Shown: positions 26,497 to 36,309 of the stretch, piece after piece
Layout: every line of letters begins with the position of its first letter
Numbering within the stretch: position 1 is the stretch's first letter
NCBI GenBank assembly: GCA_022822665.1
Contig: JAJEAR010000036.1
Location: 22,016 to 86,015 of the forward strand
Reading direction: 5' to 3'
Source of the DNA: Alphaproteobacteria bacterium
GTDB lineage: Bacteria; Pseudomonadota; Alphaproteobacteria; Thalassobaculales; Thalassobaculaceae
Length of the DNA stretch: 64,000 bases
The notes under the pieces: generated by a model
Database searches by the model: none
Seen by the model: only the letters and a program-made list of their open reading frames with translations
Told to the model about the DNA's origin: nothing
Program-made: the position numbers and the translations under genes

Positions 26497-27447
26497 GTGG
26501 CGGAGCGACTCAGGATCGTTGTCGCCGGAGCCGGCGGCATGGGATCGCTGTTCGGTTCAATCCTGTACCAGGGCGGCCACGAGGTGACGCTCTACGACAC
26601 GAACGTGGAACATGTGGACGCGGTCGTGAGACACGGCCTTCGGGTTCAGGGATATGGCGGGGACCGGGTCATCCCGGTTCCCGCGGTGAGTGATCCCCGC
26701 GGGCTGGGCAGGGCCGACGTGATCCTGTTTCAGTGCAAGTCGTACGGAACACGGGCGGCCGCGCGCTCGGTTCGCCGCCTGGTGGAGGACGGCGCGGTCT
26801 GCGTCAGTTTCCAGAACGGTCTCGGAAACGAGGAAATCATCGCGGAAGAGGTCGGCGGGGAGAACGTCCTGGGTGGCCTGACGACCATGGCCGCAACGAG
26901 ACTTGCGCCCGGCGTGATCCGCGATTTCTCCCGGGTGCCGTCATACATTGGTGAAATGAACGCACGGCAGGACGAGCGAGCCCCGGAGTTGGCCCGGGCG
27001 CTGACCGCGGCCGGACTTGAGACCCGCGTCAGCACCCACATCCGCCAGGAGATCTGGACGAAGCTCATCGCCAACGTCGCAATAAGCGCGGTGTCCGGCA
27101 TAACCGACAAGACCGGCGCGACCTGCATGGGGTTTCCCCCGCTCAGGTCCGTTTGCATGCGTGCGGCGGAGGAAGCGATGGCGGTCGCGGAAGCCGAGGG
27201 ATTTGCACTGGACCGCGAGACCGTGATGCGGGGGATGGATATGATCTCGACACCCGGTGGTACCGGCGACAACAGATCGTCGTTGTGCGTCGACCTGCAG
27301 AACCGGCGGCCGACCGAAGTGGACGTCATCTACGGTTCGGTAATCGCACTCGGCAGGAGATCCGGGGTGCCGACGCCGACACTCGACGTGCTGTCAGATA
27401 TCGTGACGTCGCTCGAGGCACGGTACCTCGGTGCCTCGCGCCGCTGA
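26497..27447 (+). CDS. 2-dehydropantoate 2-reductase family (PanE/ApbA) enzyme
   Basis: This 316-residue NADP-dependent 2-keto-acid reductase has the dinucleotide loop VVAGAGGMGSLFGSIL and the PanE/ApbA hallmarks FQCKSYGTRAA, VSFQNGLGNEE and the catalytic Lys region IWTKLIANVAISAVSGI. The C-terminal helical domain carries NRSSLCVDLQNRRPTEVD. GTG starts immediately after the hydratase stop, so translation is coupled. In this operon it probably reduces a catabolic keto acid and does not make pantoate; no panB or panC is nearby. Confidence 0.87.
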   Translation: MAERLRIVVAGAGGMGSLFGSILYQGGHEVTLYDTNVEHVDAVVRHGLRVQGYGGDRVIPVPAVSDPRGLGRADVILFQCKSYGTRAAARSVRRLVEDGAVCVSFQNGLGNEEIIAEEVGGENVLGGLTTMAATRLAPGVIRDFSRVPSYIGEMNARQDERAPELARALTAAGLETRVSTHIRQEIWTKLIANVAISAVSGITDKTGATCMGFPPLRSVCMRAAEEAMAVAEAEGFALDRETVMRGMDMISTPGGTGDNRSSLCVDLQNRRPTEVDVIYGSVIALGRRSGVPTPTLDVLSDIVTSLEARYLGASRR

Positions 27448-27692
27448 GATCGTGATCGGGCGCGCCGCGGGCGAAGGAGCGGCCAGCGCTGCCGCATCGA
27501 GCGGGACCGGTCGGAACTCCGTGCCGGGTTCGCGCTCTGCGGTTGCCTGCCGCGCCGAAGGGCCGGAACAGGCAGCGGGACCAAGGTATCCCCGGCAGTC
27601 TCGATTGACGGCTCCGGCCAAATCCGGGAGTTTGCAATCAGACGGGACCCGGCATACGTCGGGCTCGATCCGTACCGAACGGCAGACGAGTC

Positions 27693-29243
27693 ATGACGCG
27701 TTCCAAGGAAATGTCGGCCACTGAAGCCGTCTCGCTCATCCGCGACGGCGATACGGTGGGGCTCATCGGCGGCGGTGGTGGGCTGGTGGAAGCATCGCTG
27801 CTGCACGAGGCGGTGGAGACCAGGTTCCTTGAGACGGGACAGCCGCGCGGCCTGACCGTGATCCATGCGCTCGGAATCGGGGATCGCGACAGGAGGGGCA
27901 TGAACCGCTTTGCCCACGAAGGGCTGGTCCGGCGTGTCATCGGCGGTCATTGGGTCTGGTCGCCGCGAATGCAGGAGCTGGCTCGCGACAACAGGATCGA
28001 AGCTTACGTGCTGCCCGGAGGGGTTGCCATGCAGCTCATGCGCGAAGTTGCCGCCGGGCGCCCGGGACTGATCACCCATGTCGGTCTGGAGACGTTCATC
28101 GACCCCCGTCACGGCGGCGGCAGAATGAATGACGCCGCCGTCGAGGACCTGGTGGCGCTGATCGAGATCGATGGCGAGACGTACCTGCGCTACCTGCCGT
28201 TGCGCATCGACGTGGCGCTGCTCAAGGGGTCTGCAGCAGACCGCGACGGCAATATCTGCCTCGATGAAGAGCCCGCGAACGTCGACATCTATGCCATGGC
28301 GGCGGCTGCGCACAACTGCGGCGGCACGGTCATCTTCCAGGTTCGCAGGATGGTCGAGAACGGCACATTGCCCGCGCGGGCGGTACGCGTGCCGTCGGCC
28401 CTGGTCAACGGAGTGGTGCACGACCCCGGGCAGCGTCAGGGCTATGACTTGATCTACGACCCTGCCATCTCGGGCGAACATCACGCCGAGGAGGAGCCAC
28501 CGGCCTATCCCGCGTTTTCCATCCGCCGGATCATCGCGTCCCGTGCGCACCGGGAACTGGTACCGGGCGCCGTCATCAACTACGGCTTCGGGATTCCGGA
28601 CATGGTGGCGAGCATTGTCGCCGCACGGGGCGAGAGCGACCTGTACTACCAGACCATCGAACACGGCACCTACGGGGGGACACTGCTGACCGGCACACTC
28701 TTCGGGTACGCGCGCAACCCCAGTTGCATGATCGACGGGCCCTCGCAGTTCGACTTCTATTCGGGCGGCGGACTCGACATCGCCTTCCTCGGCTTCGGCG
28801 AAATCGACGGGCTCGGCAATGTGAATGCGTCGAAGTTCGGCGGATTGCCGGTCGGGCCCGGGGGGTTCATCGACATTGCGCAGAACGCCCGGAAGGTCGT
28901 CTTCTGCGGAACCTTCGATGCCAGGGGGACGCAGATCGACGCCGGCGACGGCCGGCTGCGGATCGACAGGTACGGCGAGATCCGCAAGTGTGTCGCCAGG
29001 GTCGAACAGGTCACGTTCTCGGGCGCCCAGGCCGTGAAGCGGCGGCAACAGGTCCTGTACGTGACCGAGCGATGTGTCGTTGCCCTGACGAAGGACGGGC
29101 TGGTCCTGACCGAAATCGCTCCAGGCATCGATCTCGAGCGGGACATTCTCGACCGGATGGACTTTGCGCCGATCGTCTCACCGGACCTGCGGGAGATGGA
29201 CGGCGCGCACTTCACGGCCGGGGCTCGACCGGCTGCCGATTGA
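27693..29243 (+). CDS. Family I CoA-transferase, fused alpha-beta (propionate/acetate CoA-transferase type)
   Basis: This 516-residue protein joins both halves of a family I CoA-transferase. The alpha half shows GDTVGLIGGGGGLVEASLL. The beta half carries the catalytic glutamate in the motif QTIEHGTYGG (E-x-G-x-x-G-G) and the conserved FYSGGGLDIAFLGFGE. The length matches YdiF/propionate CoA-transferases. It would activate the acid product of the pathway with CoA from acetyl-CoA or succinyl-CoA. A 245-base gap precedes it, so it may have its own promoter. Confidence 0.92.
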   Translation: MTRSKEMSATEAVSLIRDGDTVGLIGGGGGLVEASLLHEAVETRFLETGQPRGLTVIHALGIGDRDRRGMNRFAHEGLVRRVIGGHWVWSPRMQELARDNRIEAYVLPGGVAMQLMREVAAGRPGLITHVGLETFIDPRHGGGRMNDAAVEDLVALIEIDGETYLRYLPLRIDVALLKGSAADRDGNICLDEEPANVDIYAMAAAAHNCGGTVIFQVRRMVENGTLPARAVRVPSALVNGVVHDPGQRQGYDLIYDPAISGEHHAEEEPPAYPAFSIRRIIASRAHRELVPGAVINYGFGIPDMVASIVAARGESDLYYQTIEHGTYGGTLLTGTLFGYARNPSCMIDGPSQFDFYSGGGLDIAFLGFGEIDGLGNVNASKFGGLPVGPGGFIDIAQNARKVVFCGTFDARGTQIDAGDGRLRIDRYGEIRKCVARVEQVTFSGAQAVKRRQQVLYVTERCVVALTKDGLVLTEIAPGIDLERDILDRMDFAPIVSPDLREMDGAHFTAGARPAAD

Positions 29244-29331
29244 CGGGCGCGCCGGCGCACGCCGGCACGGGGCGCCAGGCAGTGCGCGAGACCGGGCGCG
29301 GCGACGCAGGAGAAGGGCTGGGGACAGAGGG

Positions 29332-29775
29332 ATGAGTGAATTCCATGTGGAAGTGGGGCACAGGGTGTCGTTCTCGAAAACGGTCTCGGAGAGCGATGTC
29401 TACCTGTTTGCCGGCATAACTGGCGACCTGTCGCCGAACCACGTCAACAGGGCCTATATGGAGAAGTCCTCCTACGGACGGCTGATGGCGCACGGCGCGC
29501 TCATGGTGGGCTACATGTCCACCGCCTCCACCATGGCGATTGCCCATACGCGCGATGCGGACGAAACGCCGGTCTCGCTGGGCTACGACAGGGTTCGGTT
29601 CCTGAAACCCGTCTTTCTCGGCGACACGATCACGGTCGAGTACGAGGTGACCGGGATCGATACCGGGCGGCGGCGCTCGGTCGCCGACGTCAGGCTGGTC
29701 AATCAGGACGGTGAACTCGCGGTCGTCGCGCAGCACATTCTCAAGTGGGTTCCTAACGAGGCCGGCACCGGATGA
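29332..29775 (+). CDS. MaoC-like (R)-specific enoyl-CoA hydratase
   Basis: This 147-residue hotdog-fold protein carries the hydratase 2 motif in FAGITGDLSPNHVNRAYM, with the Asp and His of the catalytic dyad, and RLMAHGALMVGYMS. The ATG at 29332 is preferred to the longer upstream frame, because the family begins here and an AGAGG site precedes it. It would hydrate an enoyl-CoA made from the acid activated by the preceding CoA-transferase. The stop overlaps the SDR start (ATGA). Confidence 0.87.
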   Translation: MSEFHVEVGHRVSFSKTVSESDVYLFAGITGDLSPNHVNRAYMEKSSYGRLMAHGALMVGYMSTASTMAIAHTRDADETPVSLGYDRVRFLKPVFLGDTITVEYEVTGIDTGRRRSVADVRLVNQDGELAVVAQHILKWVPNEAGTG

Positions 29776-30503
29776 GCCTCGGTCTTGAAGGCAGGTCGGT
29801 GCTGGTGACCGGCGCGGCCCGCGGGATCGGGCTGGCGATTTCCGAGAGGTTCCACGAACTGGGAGCCAGGGTCTGCGGCTGGGACGTCGACTGCTCTCCG
29901 CTGGCGTCCCATTCCGGCTTCGAACTGATACAACGTGTCGACGTGACCGATGAAGACGCGGTCGAGGCGGCCTACCGGGACGCTGACAGGGCCTTCGGCG
30001 GACTTGACATCGTCGTCGCAAATGCCGGCGTGAACGGCGCCACCGCTCCGGCCTGGGAGTACTCGCTCGCGGAGTGGAAGCGGGTTCTCGACGTGGACCT
30101 GACCGGCGTGTTCCTGACCACTCGCCCGGCGGTCCGGGCGATGCGGCGGACCGGTGAGGGCCGCATCGTGATCATTGCATCGGTGGCCGGCAAGGAAGGG
30201 AACCCCGGCGCATGCGCCTACGGTGCCGCCAAGGCGGGCGTCATCGGATATGCCAAGGGGCTGGCGCGGGAACTGATGCCCTCGAACATTACCGTCAACT
30301 GCATTGCGCCCGTGATCGCCGAGACCGATCTCCTGCGGGAGATGAATGCGGAGTACATCGCCGACAGGAAGCGCCGCATTCCCATGAACCGGTTCTGCAC
30401 GGTGGAGGAGATAGCAGACATGACAGTCTTCGTGGCCAGCCCGCGATGCTCGTTCACGACCGGTCAGATCTTTGATCTGACTGGCGGGCGGGCGACCCAT
30501 TGA
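29772..30503 (+). CDS. Short-chain dehydrogenase/reductase
   Basis: This 243-residue classical SDR has the cofactor loop VTGAARGIGLAIS, VANAGVNG, the catalytic Ser (IASVAGKEG), and YGAAK with Tyr and Lys. The GWDVD at the end of strand 2 points to NAD preference. It fits as the dehydrogenase after the MaoC hydratase, turning a 3-hydroxyacyl-CoA or hydroxy acid into the ketone. It overlaps the MaoC gene by four bases. Confidence 0.9.
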   Translation: MSLGLEGRSVLVTGAARGIGLAISERFHELGARVCGWDVDCSPLASHSGFELIQRVDVTDEDAVEAAYRDADRAFGGLDIVVANAGVNGATAPAWEYSLAEWKRVLDVDLTGVFLTTRPAVRAMRRTGEGRIVIIASVAGKEGNPGACAYGAAKAGVIGYAKGLARELMPSNITVNCIAPVIAETDLLREMNAEYIADRKRRIPMNRFCTVEEIADMTVFVASPRCSFTTGQIFDLTGGRATH

Positions 30504-30504
30504 G

Positions 30505-31338
30505 ATGACGGGCGCCGACATCCTCGAGCGGCTGTGCGTTCATCAGCTCACGCTCAACCAGTGCGACTTTCGCGGTTCGGTCGAATGCCTGGCGCGGCAC
30601 GGGATCTACAAGACCGCCGTCTGGCACGAGAAACTGGAAGGGATCGAGGTGGCCGAGGCCCGGCGCATCCTGAATGGCGAGGGTGTCCAGGCAACCTCGT
30701 ACTGCGCGGGCGGCTTCTTTGCCGACCAGGATCCGGAAGGGTTCGACAGGGCCGTCACCCGCAACCGCCGGCAGATCGAACAGGCGGCGGGGCTGGGCGC
30801 CCGGTCGATCGTGATGATCTCCGGCGGTCTGCCCGAGGGCTCCAGAGACCTCGAGGGTGCGCGTCAGCGCGCCGCGGAAGGCTTTTCGGCCCTTGTCGGA
30901 ACGGCGCGCGCCGCCGGAGTGACACTCGGTCTCGAACCGCTGCATCCGATGGTATGCGGCCTGAGAAGCGTGTGGTCGACGCTCGACGACGCCGCGGCGG
31001 TTCTGGACAGTCTCGGCGCGCCTGACGTGACCGGCCTCGTTCTCGATACCTATGCGCTCTGGTGGGATACCCGCCTTTCCGGACAGATCGAACGGCTCGG
31101 CTCCCGGGTCGTCAACTTCCACGTTTCCGACTGGCTGAGGGATACCCGCGATGTCCGGCTGGACCGGGGGATGCCCGGAGACGGCGTGATCGACCTGCCG
31201 GCCATGCGCGCCGCTCTCGAGAATTCCGGTTTCGGTGGCGACGTCGAGATCGAGATCCTGTCGCAGGACAGGTGGTGGAAACGCGACCCCGACGAGGTAA
31301 TCGGAACGATCCTGGACAGGGTTCGGGCCGCTGTCTGA
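30505..31338 (+). CDS. Sugar phosphate isomerase/epimerase-like TIM-barrel protein
   Basis: This 277-residue AP-endonuclease-2-fold TIM barrel of the IolE/Hyi type carries LGLEPLHPM, TGLVLDTYALWW, VVNFHVSDW and VEIEILSQDRWW, which hold the metal-binding Glu, Asp, His and Glu of the family. It begins one base after the SDR stop. Members interconvert keto sugars or dehydrate inosose; the substrate here is unknown. It closes the operon and converges with the ammonia-lyase gene. Confidence 0.85.
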   Translation: MTGADILERLCVHQLTLNQCDFRGSVECLARHGIYKTAVWHEKLEGIEVAEARRILNGEGVQATSYCAGGFFADQDPEGFDRAVTRNRRQIEQAAGLGARSIVMISGGLPEGSRDLEGARQRAAEGFSALVGTARAAGVTLGLEPLHPMVCGLRSVWSTLDDAAAVLDSLGAPDVTGLVLDTYALWWDTRLSGQIERLGSRVVNFHVSDWLRDTRDVRLDRGMPGDGVIDLPAMRAALENSGFGGDVEIEILSQDRWWKRDPDEVIGTILDRVRAAV

Positions 31339-31501
31339 AGCGGCGGCGGGACGGCGACCGCCCGATGGCCGGTGGCGGCGTACCGGGGCGGGCGACGCCT
31401 GACGGCAGGTGTGCGGCACGTGACCGGACGAGACGCGGCACCGCAGGCGACGGTCCGCACCAGGGACCGGACGATCGCCGCCGCACCCCTCGGGCGCGCG
31501 G

Positions 31502-32704
31502 TCACCGACCCGCCGCGGCCTCACCGATGTCCTCGGGGCGCGCGCCAACGATCCGGATGTAGATGGCGGGATCGGTCGCTCCCTCGCTGGCAATGAGCAG
31601 CAGGTCGGAACCGGCATCCAGCCCGATCCGGTCGCACGCCGACGCGTCGGCGAGGGTCGCAAGCACGCCTGCCAGGCCGGCCGCACCGGATTCGCCTGCC
31701 ACCAGCGGCATCGAGGCATCGCGCGCCAGCATGGTCATGGCCGCGGGCGCGAACCGGTCGGCGATCGTGATGAAGGCGTCGGCTCCCTCCCGCAGGATCT
31801 CCCAGGCGAGAGGCGAAGTCCGGCCGGCCGCAAGACAGGCCATGACGGTCTCGAGCGACCCGGTCCCGTCGGTCAGGGCGCCGTGAACCGCGCTCTGGTA
31901 GACACAGTCGGCCGCATGCGGCTCGACCACGACACCGAACGGCCGCCGCGACCCGAGATCCTCCCAGAACGGCCCGATGGCAGCGGCCGCAAGGCCCCCG
32001 ACACCGGCCTGGACGAAGAGGTGGGTCGGGTGCCTGTCTCCCATCTGCTCCATCATCTCGTCGGTCATGACCGAGTAGCCCTGCATGACCCAGGCCGGGA
32101 TCTCCTCGTAGCCGGGCCAGGAGGTATCCGACACCACGATCCAGCCCCGCCGCCGGGCATCCTCCGCGACCATGCGCACCGAGTCGTCATAGGTGCCCGG
32201 GACCCTGACGATCCGCGCACCCCGGGCCGCGATCGCCTCCTCCCGGCCCGGGCTCACATGCTCGTGCAGGTAGATCACCGAACGCGCGCCCGCGAGCGTG
32301 GCGCCCCATGCCACGGCACGACCGTGATTGCCATCGGTCGCACAGCACACGGTGACATCGCGGACCGCGTCGGCGGACCGCCCGGCGATGATGTCCTCCA
32401 TCGAACGCCCGGTTTCCCTCGCGAGCACCCGGAGCACCCCGTAGGCGCCGCCCAGCGCCTTGAAGCTGCCGAGGTCGAACCGGTGGCGTTCATGCTTGAT
32501 GCGCAGCCCTGCGACGCCGAGGCGCCGGGCGAGCCGGGGAAGGTCGACCAGCGGGGTCGGCGCGTAGCCCGGCCAGCGTGAAATCACCGCCCGTGCCTGT
32601 TCGCGCGTCTCGCGCGAGATCACCCGGCTCTGGGCCGGGCCGTAGGTGAGACCGCGGTTTCGTGGCGCGTTCAGGTGCAATCTCAGGTCGTCCGCAGCGC
32701 CCAT
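31502..32704 (-). CDS. dpaL: Diaminopropionate ammonia-lyase
   Basis: This 400-residue fold-type II PLP enzyme has the Schiff-base lysine in FDLGSFKALGGAYGVL, the form typical of diaminopropionate ammonia-lyase (YgeX/DpaL). The phosphate-binding region and TDGNHGRAVAWGA are also present. It converts 2,3-diaminopropionate to pyruvate and two ammonia. Of two nearby ATGs, the one at 32704 is properly spaced from GAAGGAG. It lies 88 bases downstream of ntrC on the same strand, so read-through or nitrogen control is plausible. Confidence 0.88.
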   Translation of the reverse strand: MGAADDLRLHLNAPRNRGLTYGPAQSRVISRETREQARAVISRWPGYAPTPLVDLPRLARRLGVAGLRIKHERHRFDLGSFKALGGAYGVLRVLARETGRSMEDIIAGRSADAVRDVTVCCATDGNHGRAVAWGATLAGARSVIYLHEHVSPGREEAIAARGARIVRVPGTYDDSVRMVAEDARRRGWIVVSDTSWPGYEEIPAWVMQGYSVMTDEMMEQMGDRHPTHLFVQAGVGGLAAAAIGPFWEDLGSRRPFGVVVEPHAADCVYQSAVHGALTDGTGSLETVMACLAAGRTSPLAWEILREGADAFITIADRFAPAAMTMLARDASMPLVAGESGAAGLAGVLATLADASACDRIGLDAGSDLLLIASEGATDPAIYIRIVGARPEDIGEAAAGR

Positions 32705-32792
32705 GGTCATCTCCTTCAGCAGCTGCCCGCCGTGTCGTCCGGTCGGTCGATCATGATGCAGTCCTCGTCGGTGTCCACGGCCACGGGCAGGG

Positions 32793-34295
32793 TCAGGACC
32801 CGCGGATCACCGGGATCGAGAGATCGCGGATCTTCTTGCGCAACGTGTTGCGATTGAGCCCGAGCAGTTCCGCCGCACGCAGCTGGTTGCCGTTGGTCAC
32901 CGCAAGCGTGCAGACGATGAGCGGGCGTTCGATCTCGCGCAGGACCCGATGGTACAGTCCGCGCACACCGACCCCGTCCCCGTCCGCAACCAGCGCCTGA
33001 ACGTGCCGTTCAACCGCGTCGGAGAGCGTGTCCGGCGCGGCGGTGAATTCGCCTTCCATCCCGCGGTTCTGCTCGGCCAGTTCCTGTCCGACGGCGCGGG
33101 CCCCGATGATCTCCTCGGAATAGAGGACGACCAGCCGCTTCACCAGGTTCTCGAGTTCCCGCACGTTGCCGGGCCAGGAATGCCTGCGAAGCACCTCCAT
33201 GGCCTCGGTATCGACGTTCTTCGACGGCAGACCCGCATCGACCGCCTGCTTGAGAAAATGCTGAACCAGGTCAGGGATGTCCGACCTGCGCTCGCGCAGG
33301 GGCGGCACCCTGATCGGAACGACGTTCAATCGGTAGTAGAGGTCCTCCCTGAACAGGCCCTGGCGGATGAGCCGCGTGAGATCGCGGTGGGTAGCGGCGA
33401 TGATCCGCACGTCGGCGCGTATCGGTGTCCGTCCGCCCACCGTGGTGTATTCGCCTTCCTGCAGGACCCGCAGCAGCCGGGTCTGGGCCTCCGGCGGCAT
33501 GTCACCGATCTCGTCGAGGAACAGGGTTCCGTGCTGCGCCTGGGCGAAGCGCCCCGCCGACCTCGTGGCGGCCCCGGTAAATGCCCCCTTCTCGTGTCCG
33601 AACAGTTCGCTCTCGATCAGGTCGCGCGGAATCGCCGCCATGTTGAGGGCCACGAACGGGCCGGCCCTGCGCTTGCCGTAGTCGTGCAGCGCCCTGACCA
33701 CCAGTTCCTTGCCGGTGCCCGACTCGCCGGTTACCAGCACCGTCAGGTCGGTCCCCATCAGCCGCGCCAACACACGGTATATCTCCTGCATCGGGGCCGA
33801 GCGACCGATAAGCGGCATCGGCTCATCGTCGGCCACCGACTGCGCAGTACCCTGGTCCCGCACCGGGTTCGAAAGCGCGGTGCGGACCACCTCGGTCAGT
33901 TTTTCAAGATCGAACGGCTTGGCAAGGTAGTCGAAGGCGCCGCGTTCGCTGGCCTGCACCGCGGTCAGCAGGGTGTTGCGCGCACTCATGACCACGACGC
34001 GCAGGTCGGGTCGGGTGCGCCGGATCCTCGTGACCAGGTCGAGACCGTTCTCGTCCGGCATCACCACGTCGGCAATGACGAGATCACCCTCGCCCTGCTC
34101 GACCCACTGCCACAGGCCGGCCGCTGTCGCCGTCGTGCGCACCCCGTAGCCAAGGCGGGTCAGGGCCTGGCCGAGCACGGTGCGAATCGCCGGGTCGTCG
34201 TCGGCGATCAGGATCGACGCCCGCTCCGTCTCGCCGGGCCCGTCAAGTGGCCCGGTGCTATGACGGATCGGTCTGGGTGCGCGCGGGTCTGTCAT
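32793..34295 (-). CDS. ntrC: Nitrogen response regulator NtrC
   Basis: This 500-residue sigma-54 activator has a receiver domain ([11 protein letters not shown], phosphoacceptor in [14 protein letters not shown]), an AAA+ domain with an intact GAFTGA loop ([14 protein letters not shown]), Walker A GESGTGKE and Walker [11 protein letters not shown], and a Fis-type helix-turn-helix ([16 protein letters not shown]). The frame continues upstream to 34478 inside ntrB, but MTDPRAPRP at 34295 gives the family length. It overlaps the ntrB 3' end by 38 bases. Confidence 0.96.
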   Translation of the reverse strand: MTDPRAPRPIRHSTGPLDGPGETERASILIADDDPAIRTVLGQALTRLGYGVRTTATAAGLWQWVEQGEGDLVIADVVMPDENGLDLVTRIRRTRPDLRVVVMSARNTLLTAVQASERGAFDYLAKPFDLEKLTEVVRTALSNPVRDQGTAQSVADDEPMPLIGRSAPMQEIYRVLARLMGTDLTVLVTGESGTGKELVVRALHDYGKRRAGPFVALNMAAIPRDLIESELFGHEKGAFTGAATRSAGRFAQAQHGTLFLDEIGDMPPEAQTRLLRVLQEGEYTTVGGRTPIRADVRIIAATHRDLTRLIRQGLFREDLYYRLNVVPIRVPPLRERRSDIPDLVQHFLKQAVDAGLPSKNVDTEAMEVLRRHSWPGNVRELENLVKRLVVLYSEEIIGARAVGQELAEQNRGMEGEFTAAPDTLSDAVERHVQALVADGDGVGVRGLYHRVLREIERPLIVCTLAVTNGNQLRAAELLGLNRNTLRKKIRDLSIPVIRGS

Positions 34296-35394
34296 GCGTC
34301 CTCTGTTGTGCCGGATCGGCGATCGGCAGCGTGACACGCACGACGGTGCGGCGGGGAACGCTGTCGACCTCGATGATGCCGCCATGGTCGGCCACTGCCT
34401 TGGCGACGAAGGCGAGTCCGAGGCCGGTTCCCGACGGTTTCGAGGAGACGAACGGATCGAACATGGTGCCGCGCACATCGGCCGGGACCCCGGATCCGTT
34501 GTCCTGGATCGTCACGAGGAACGGCAGGTTGACCGGACGGTCGGTCCCGCCGGTTGCCACCCGGACCCCGTGCCGGTAGGCGGTTGCCAGAATGATCTCG
34601 CCACCGGTCCCGGGGACCGCCTCGCAGGCATTCTTCAGCAGGTTCAGGAACGCCTGGATCAGGATGTCCCGGTTGCCGAGCACCGGCGGCAGCGACGGGT
34701 CGTAGTTCTCGACGAACCTGACGTGACGGCCGAAACCGGTCGCCGCCACCCTGTGACAGTGATTGAGCACCTCGTGCAGGTTGACCGGCCCCCGTTCGAG
34801 CGGCCGTTCGTCGGAGAACACCTCCATGCGATCGACGAGCGAACAGATCCGGTCGGTCTCGTTGCAGATCAGCCGCGTAAGCTGAATGTCGTCCTCACCC
34901 ACGGTCTGTTCGAGCAGCTGCGCCGCACCGCGAATGCCCGACAACGGGTTCTTGACCTCGTGCGCGAGCATCGCCGCCATCGCGGTGACCGAACGGGCGG
35001 CGCCACGATGGAGGAGCTGGTGGTGCATCCGGTTGGCGATCGTCAGTTCCGCCAGCGTGATGACCAGGTCGCTCTCGCTCTCGCCAAGCGGCGCGATCCC
35101 GAGAGTGACGGTCCGGGCCCCGAACCGGGGACTGTCGAGCAGCAGGCTGTAGTCGGAGAGGCTGCTGCCGGTCCGCCGGACCTGTTCGATCAGCCGGAAC
35201 ACCGGGCTGTCGTCGGGCACCAGCACGGACAGCGCGTGTCCGTGCAGTACCGCGGCACTGCCATCGAGAAAGATCTCGGCCGCCGAGTTCAGGAACACGA
35301 GCCGGTTGTCGGCATCAATCACGAGCACCGGTGTCGTGAGGGCATTCAGGATGCCCGCAGCCCCCCGTCCGTATTCCGCCCCGCCGTCCGCCAT
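34258..35394 (-). CDS. ntrB: Nitrogen regulation sensor histidine kinase NtrB
   Basis: This 378-residue cytosolic kinase has an N-terminal PAS domain ([21 protein letters not shown]), the phosphoacceptor helix [20 protein letters not shown] and an HATPase_c domain ([28 protein letters not shown]). PII signalling normally switches it between NtrC kinase and phosphatase action. The frame runs to 35460, but the ATG at 35394 has GGGGA upstream and lies just after a good promoter, so I place the start here. Confidence 0.95.
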   Translation of the reverse strand: MADGGAEYGRGAAGILNALTTPVLVIDADNRLVFLNSAAEIFLDGSAAVLHGHALSVLVPDDSPVFRLIEQVRRTGSSLSDYSLLLDSPRFGARTVTLGIAPLGESESDLVITLAELTIANRMHHQLLHRGAARSVTAMAAMLAHEVKNPLSGIRGAAQLLEQTVGEDDIQLTRLICNETDRICSLVDRMEVFSDERPLERGPVNLHEVLNHCHRVAATGFGRHVRFVENYDPSLPPVLGNRDILIQAFLNLLKNACEAVPGTGGEIILATAYRHGVRVATGGTDRPVNLPFLVTIQDNGSGVPADVRGTMFDPFVSSKPSGTGLGLAFVAKAVADHGGIIEVDSVPRRTVVRVTLPIADPAQQRTHDRPARTQTDPS

Positions 35395-35430
35395 GTCCCC
35401 GACCAAGACTGTCCCGTAACCTGATACCAT

Positions 35431-35481
35431 ACAATATGACCAAATATTGGTCACCAACAAGATTTGCTTATATATTGGTCA
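35431..35481 (-). promoter_or_regulatory. ntrB promoter with a perfect operator palindrome
   Basis: In an AT-rich island, the minus strand offers TTGTTG (35456-35461) and TATTGT (35431-35436) 19 bases apart as possible -35 and -10 elements. The spacer holds a perfect inverted repeat, TGACCAA-ATA-TTGGTCA (35437-35453). The 10-mer ATATTGGTCA recurs at 35472-35481, 28 bases further upstream. A dimeric repressor or autoregulator is likely; the binding protein is unknown. The transcript would start about 30 bases before the ntrB ATG. Confidence 0.55.
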
Positions 35482-36279
35482 AACCGCGCCGCCGAGCAGG
35501 AAGCCGGTCACGAACTTCACCCCGGGGAATCCAAGGGTAAGCAGCACCCACGCCACAAGGACGAACCTGGCCGAGGTCCGGCCGCGGGTTCCGAAGCCGA
35601 GGTGGGCCGCAAGCGTCGCCCCGAGCACCAGGAAGGCAGCGAGGCTGAGGATGGTCTTGTGGTTGGCGACAAGCACCTGGCCGGCCTGGGCCAGCTGAAG
35701 GACCATTCCGGTTGCCACGCCCGCAACCAGGATGACGACGGCAGCGGTGAGCAGCCCGACCTCCAGGCGTTCCGCCTCCATCTCCGCGGGCAGACGGCTC
35801 ACCAGCGGTCCGGTCGTCTTGCGCTTCAGTGACCGCTGGGTGAGAATCACCGACAGTCCCGCGATGGCCGCCAGGGTGACCAGGCCGTAGGTCGCCACCG
35901 CCGTGGTCGCATGGACCAGCACCCACGGGCCCGTCACGTGTCCCGGACCCTCGTCGCCGGTTGCGGGAAACACCACGGTGATCATCCCGAGTACCATCAG
36001 CCACGGAACGAGGAGAGGTGTCAGCATGAGCGCGGACCGCCGCACGGCGACGGCACAGAGCAGCAACAGCAGGGTCGCGGTGATCGACAGCCACAGCGCG
36101 CCCGAAAGGTCGCTGGCCTCCACCCTGGCGACGAGGTCGGCGGACCGGACACCGGCGGCAATGGCCGCACCGGCGACGCAGGTCGCGAGTACCCGTCCGG
36201 ACACCGTGACGTACGGGACCGCCGCTGCGGGAAGCAGGGCACAGACCGCCAGCAGGCTGAACACGGGCGACAGTTCCAT
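35479..36279 (-). CDS. CcsA/YpjD-like cytochrome c assembly-family membrane protein
   Basis: This 266-residue protein with about eight hydrophobic helices belongs to the cytochrome-c assembly/CcsA-YpjD group. The tryptophan and histidine segment GPWVLVHATTAVATYG and the late His-containing helix GQVLVANHKTILSLAAF are the expected haem-handling positions. The role could be haem export or cytochrome maturation; YpjD homologues are poorly understood. It occupies the spot upstream of ntrB where dusB usually sits in alphaproteobacteria, and it is divergent from ispDF with only 30 bases between. Confidence 0.85.
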   Translation of the reverse strand: MELSPVFSLLAVCALLPAAAVPYVTVSGRVLATCVAGAAIAAGVRSADLVARVEASDLSGALWLSITATLLLLLCAVAVRRSALMLTPLLVPWLMVLGMITVVFPATGDEGPGHVTGPWVLVHATTAVATYGLVTLAAIAGLSVILTQRSLKRKTTGPLVSRLPAEMEAERLEVGLLTAAVVILVAGVATGMVLQLAQAGQVLVANHKTILSLAAFLVLGATLAAHLGFGTRGRTSARFVLVAWVLLTLGFPGVKFVTGFLLGGAV

Positions 36280-36309
36280 GTCCGCATCCTACCACGCCGG
36301 GGTCGGGAC

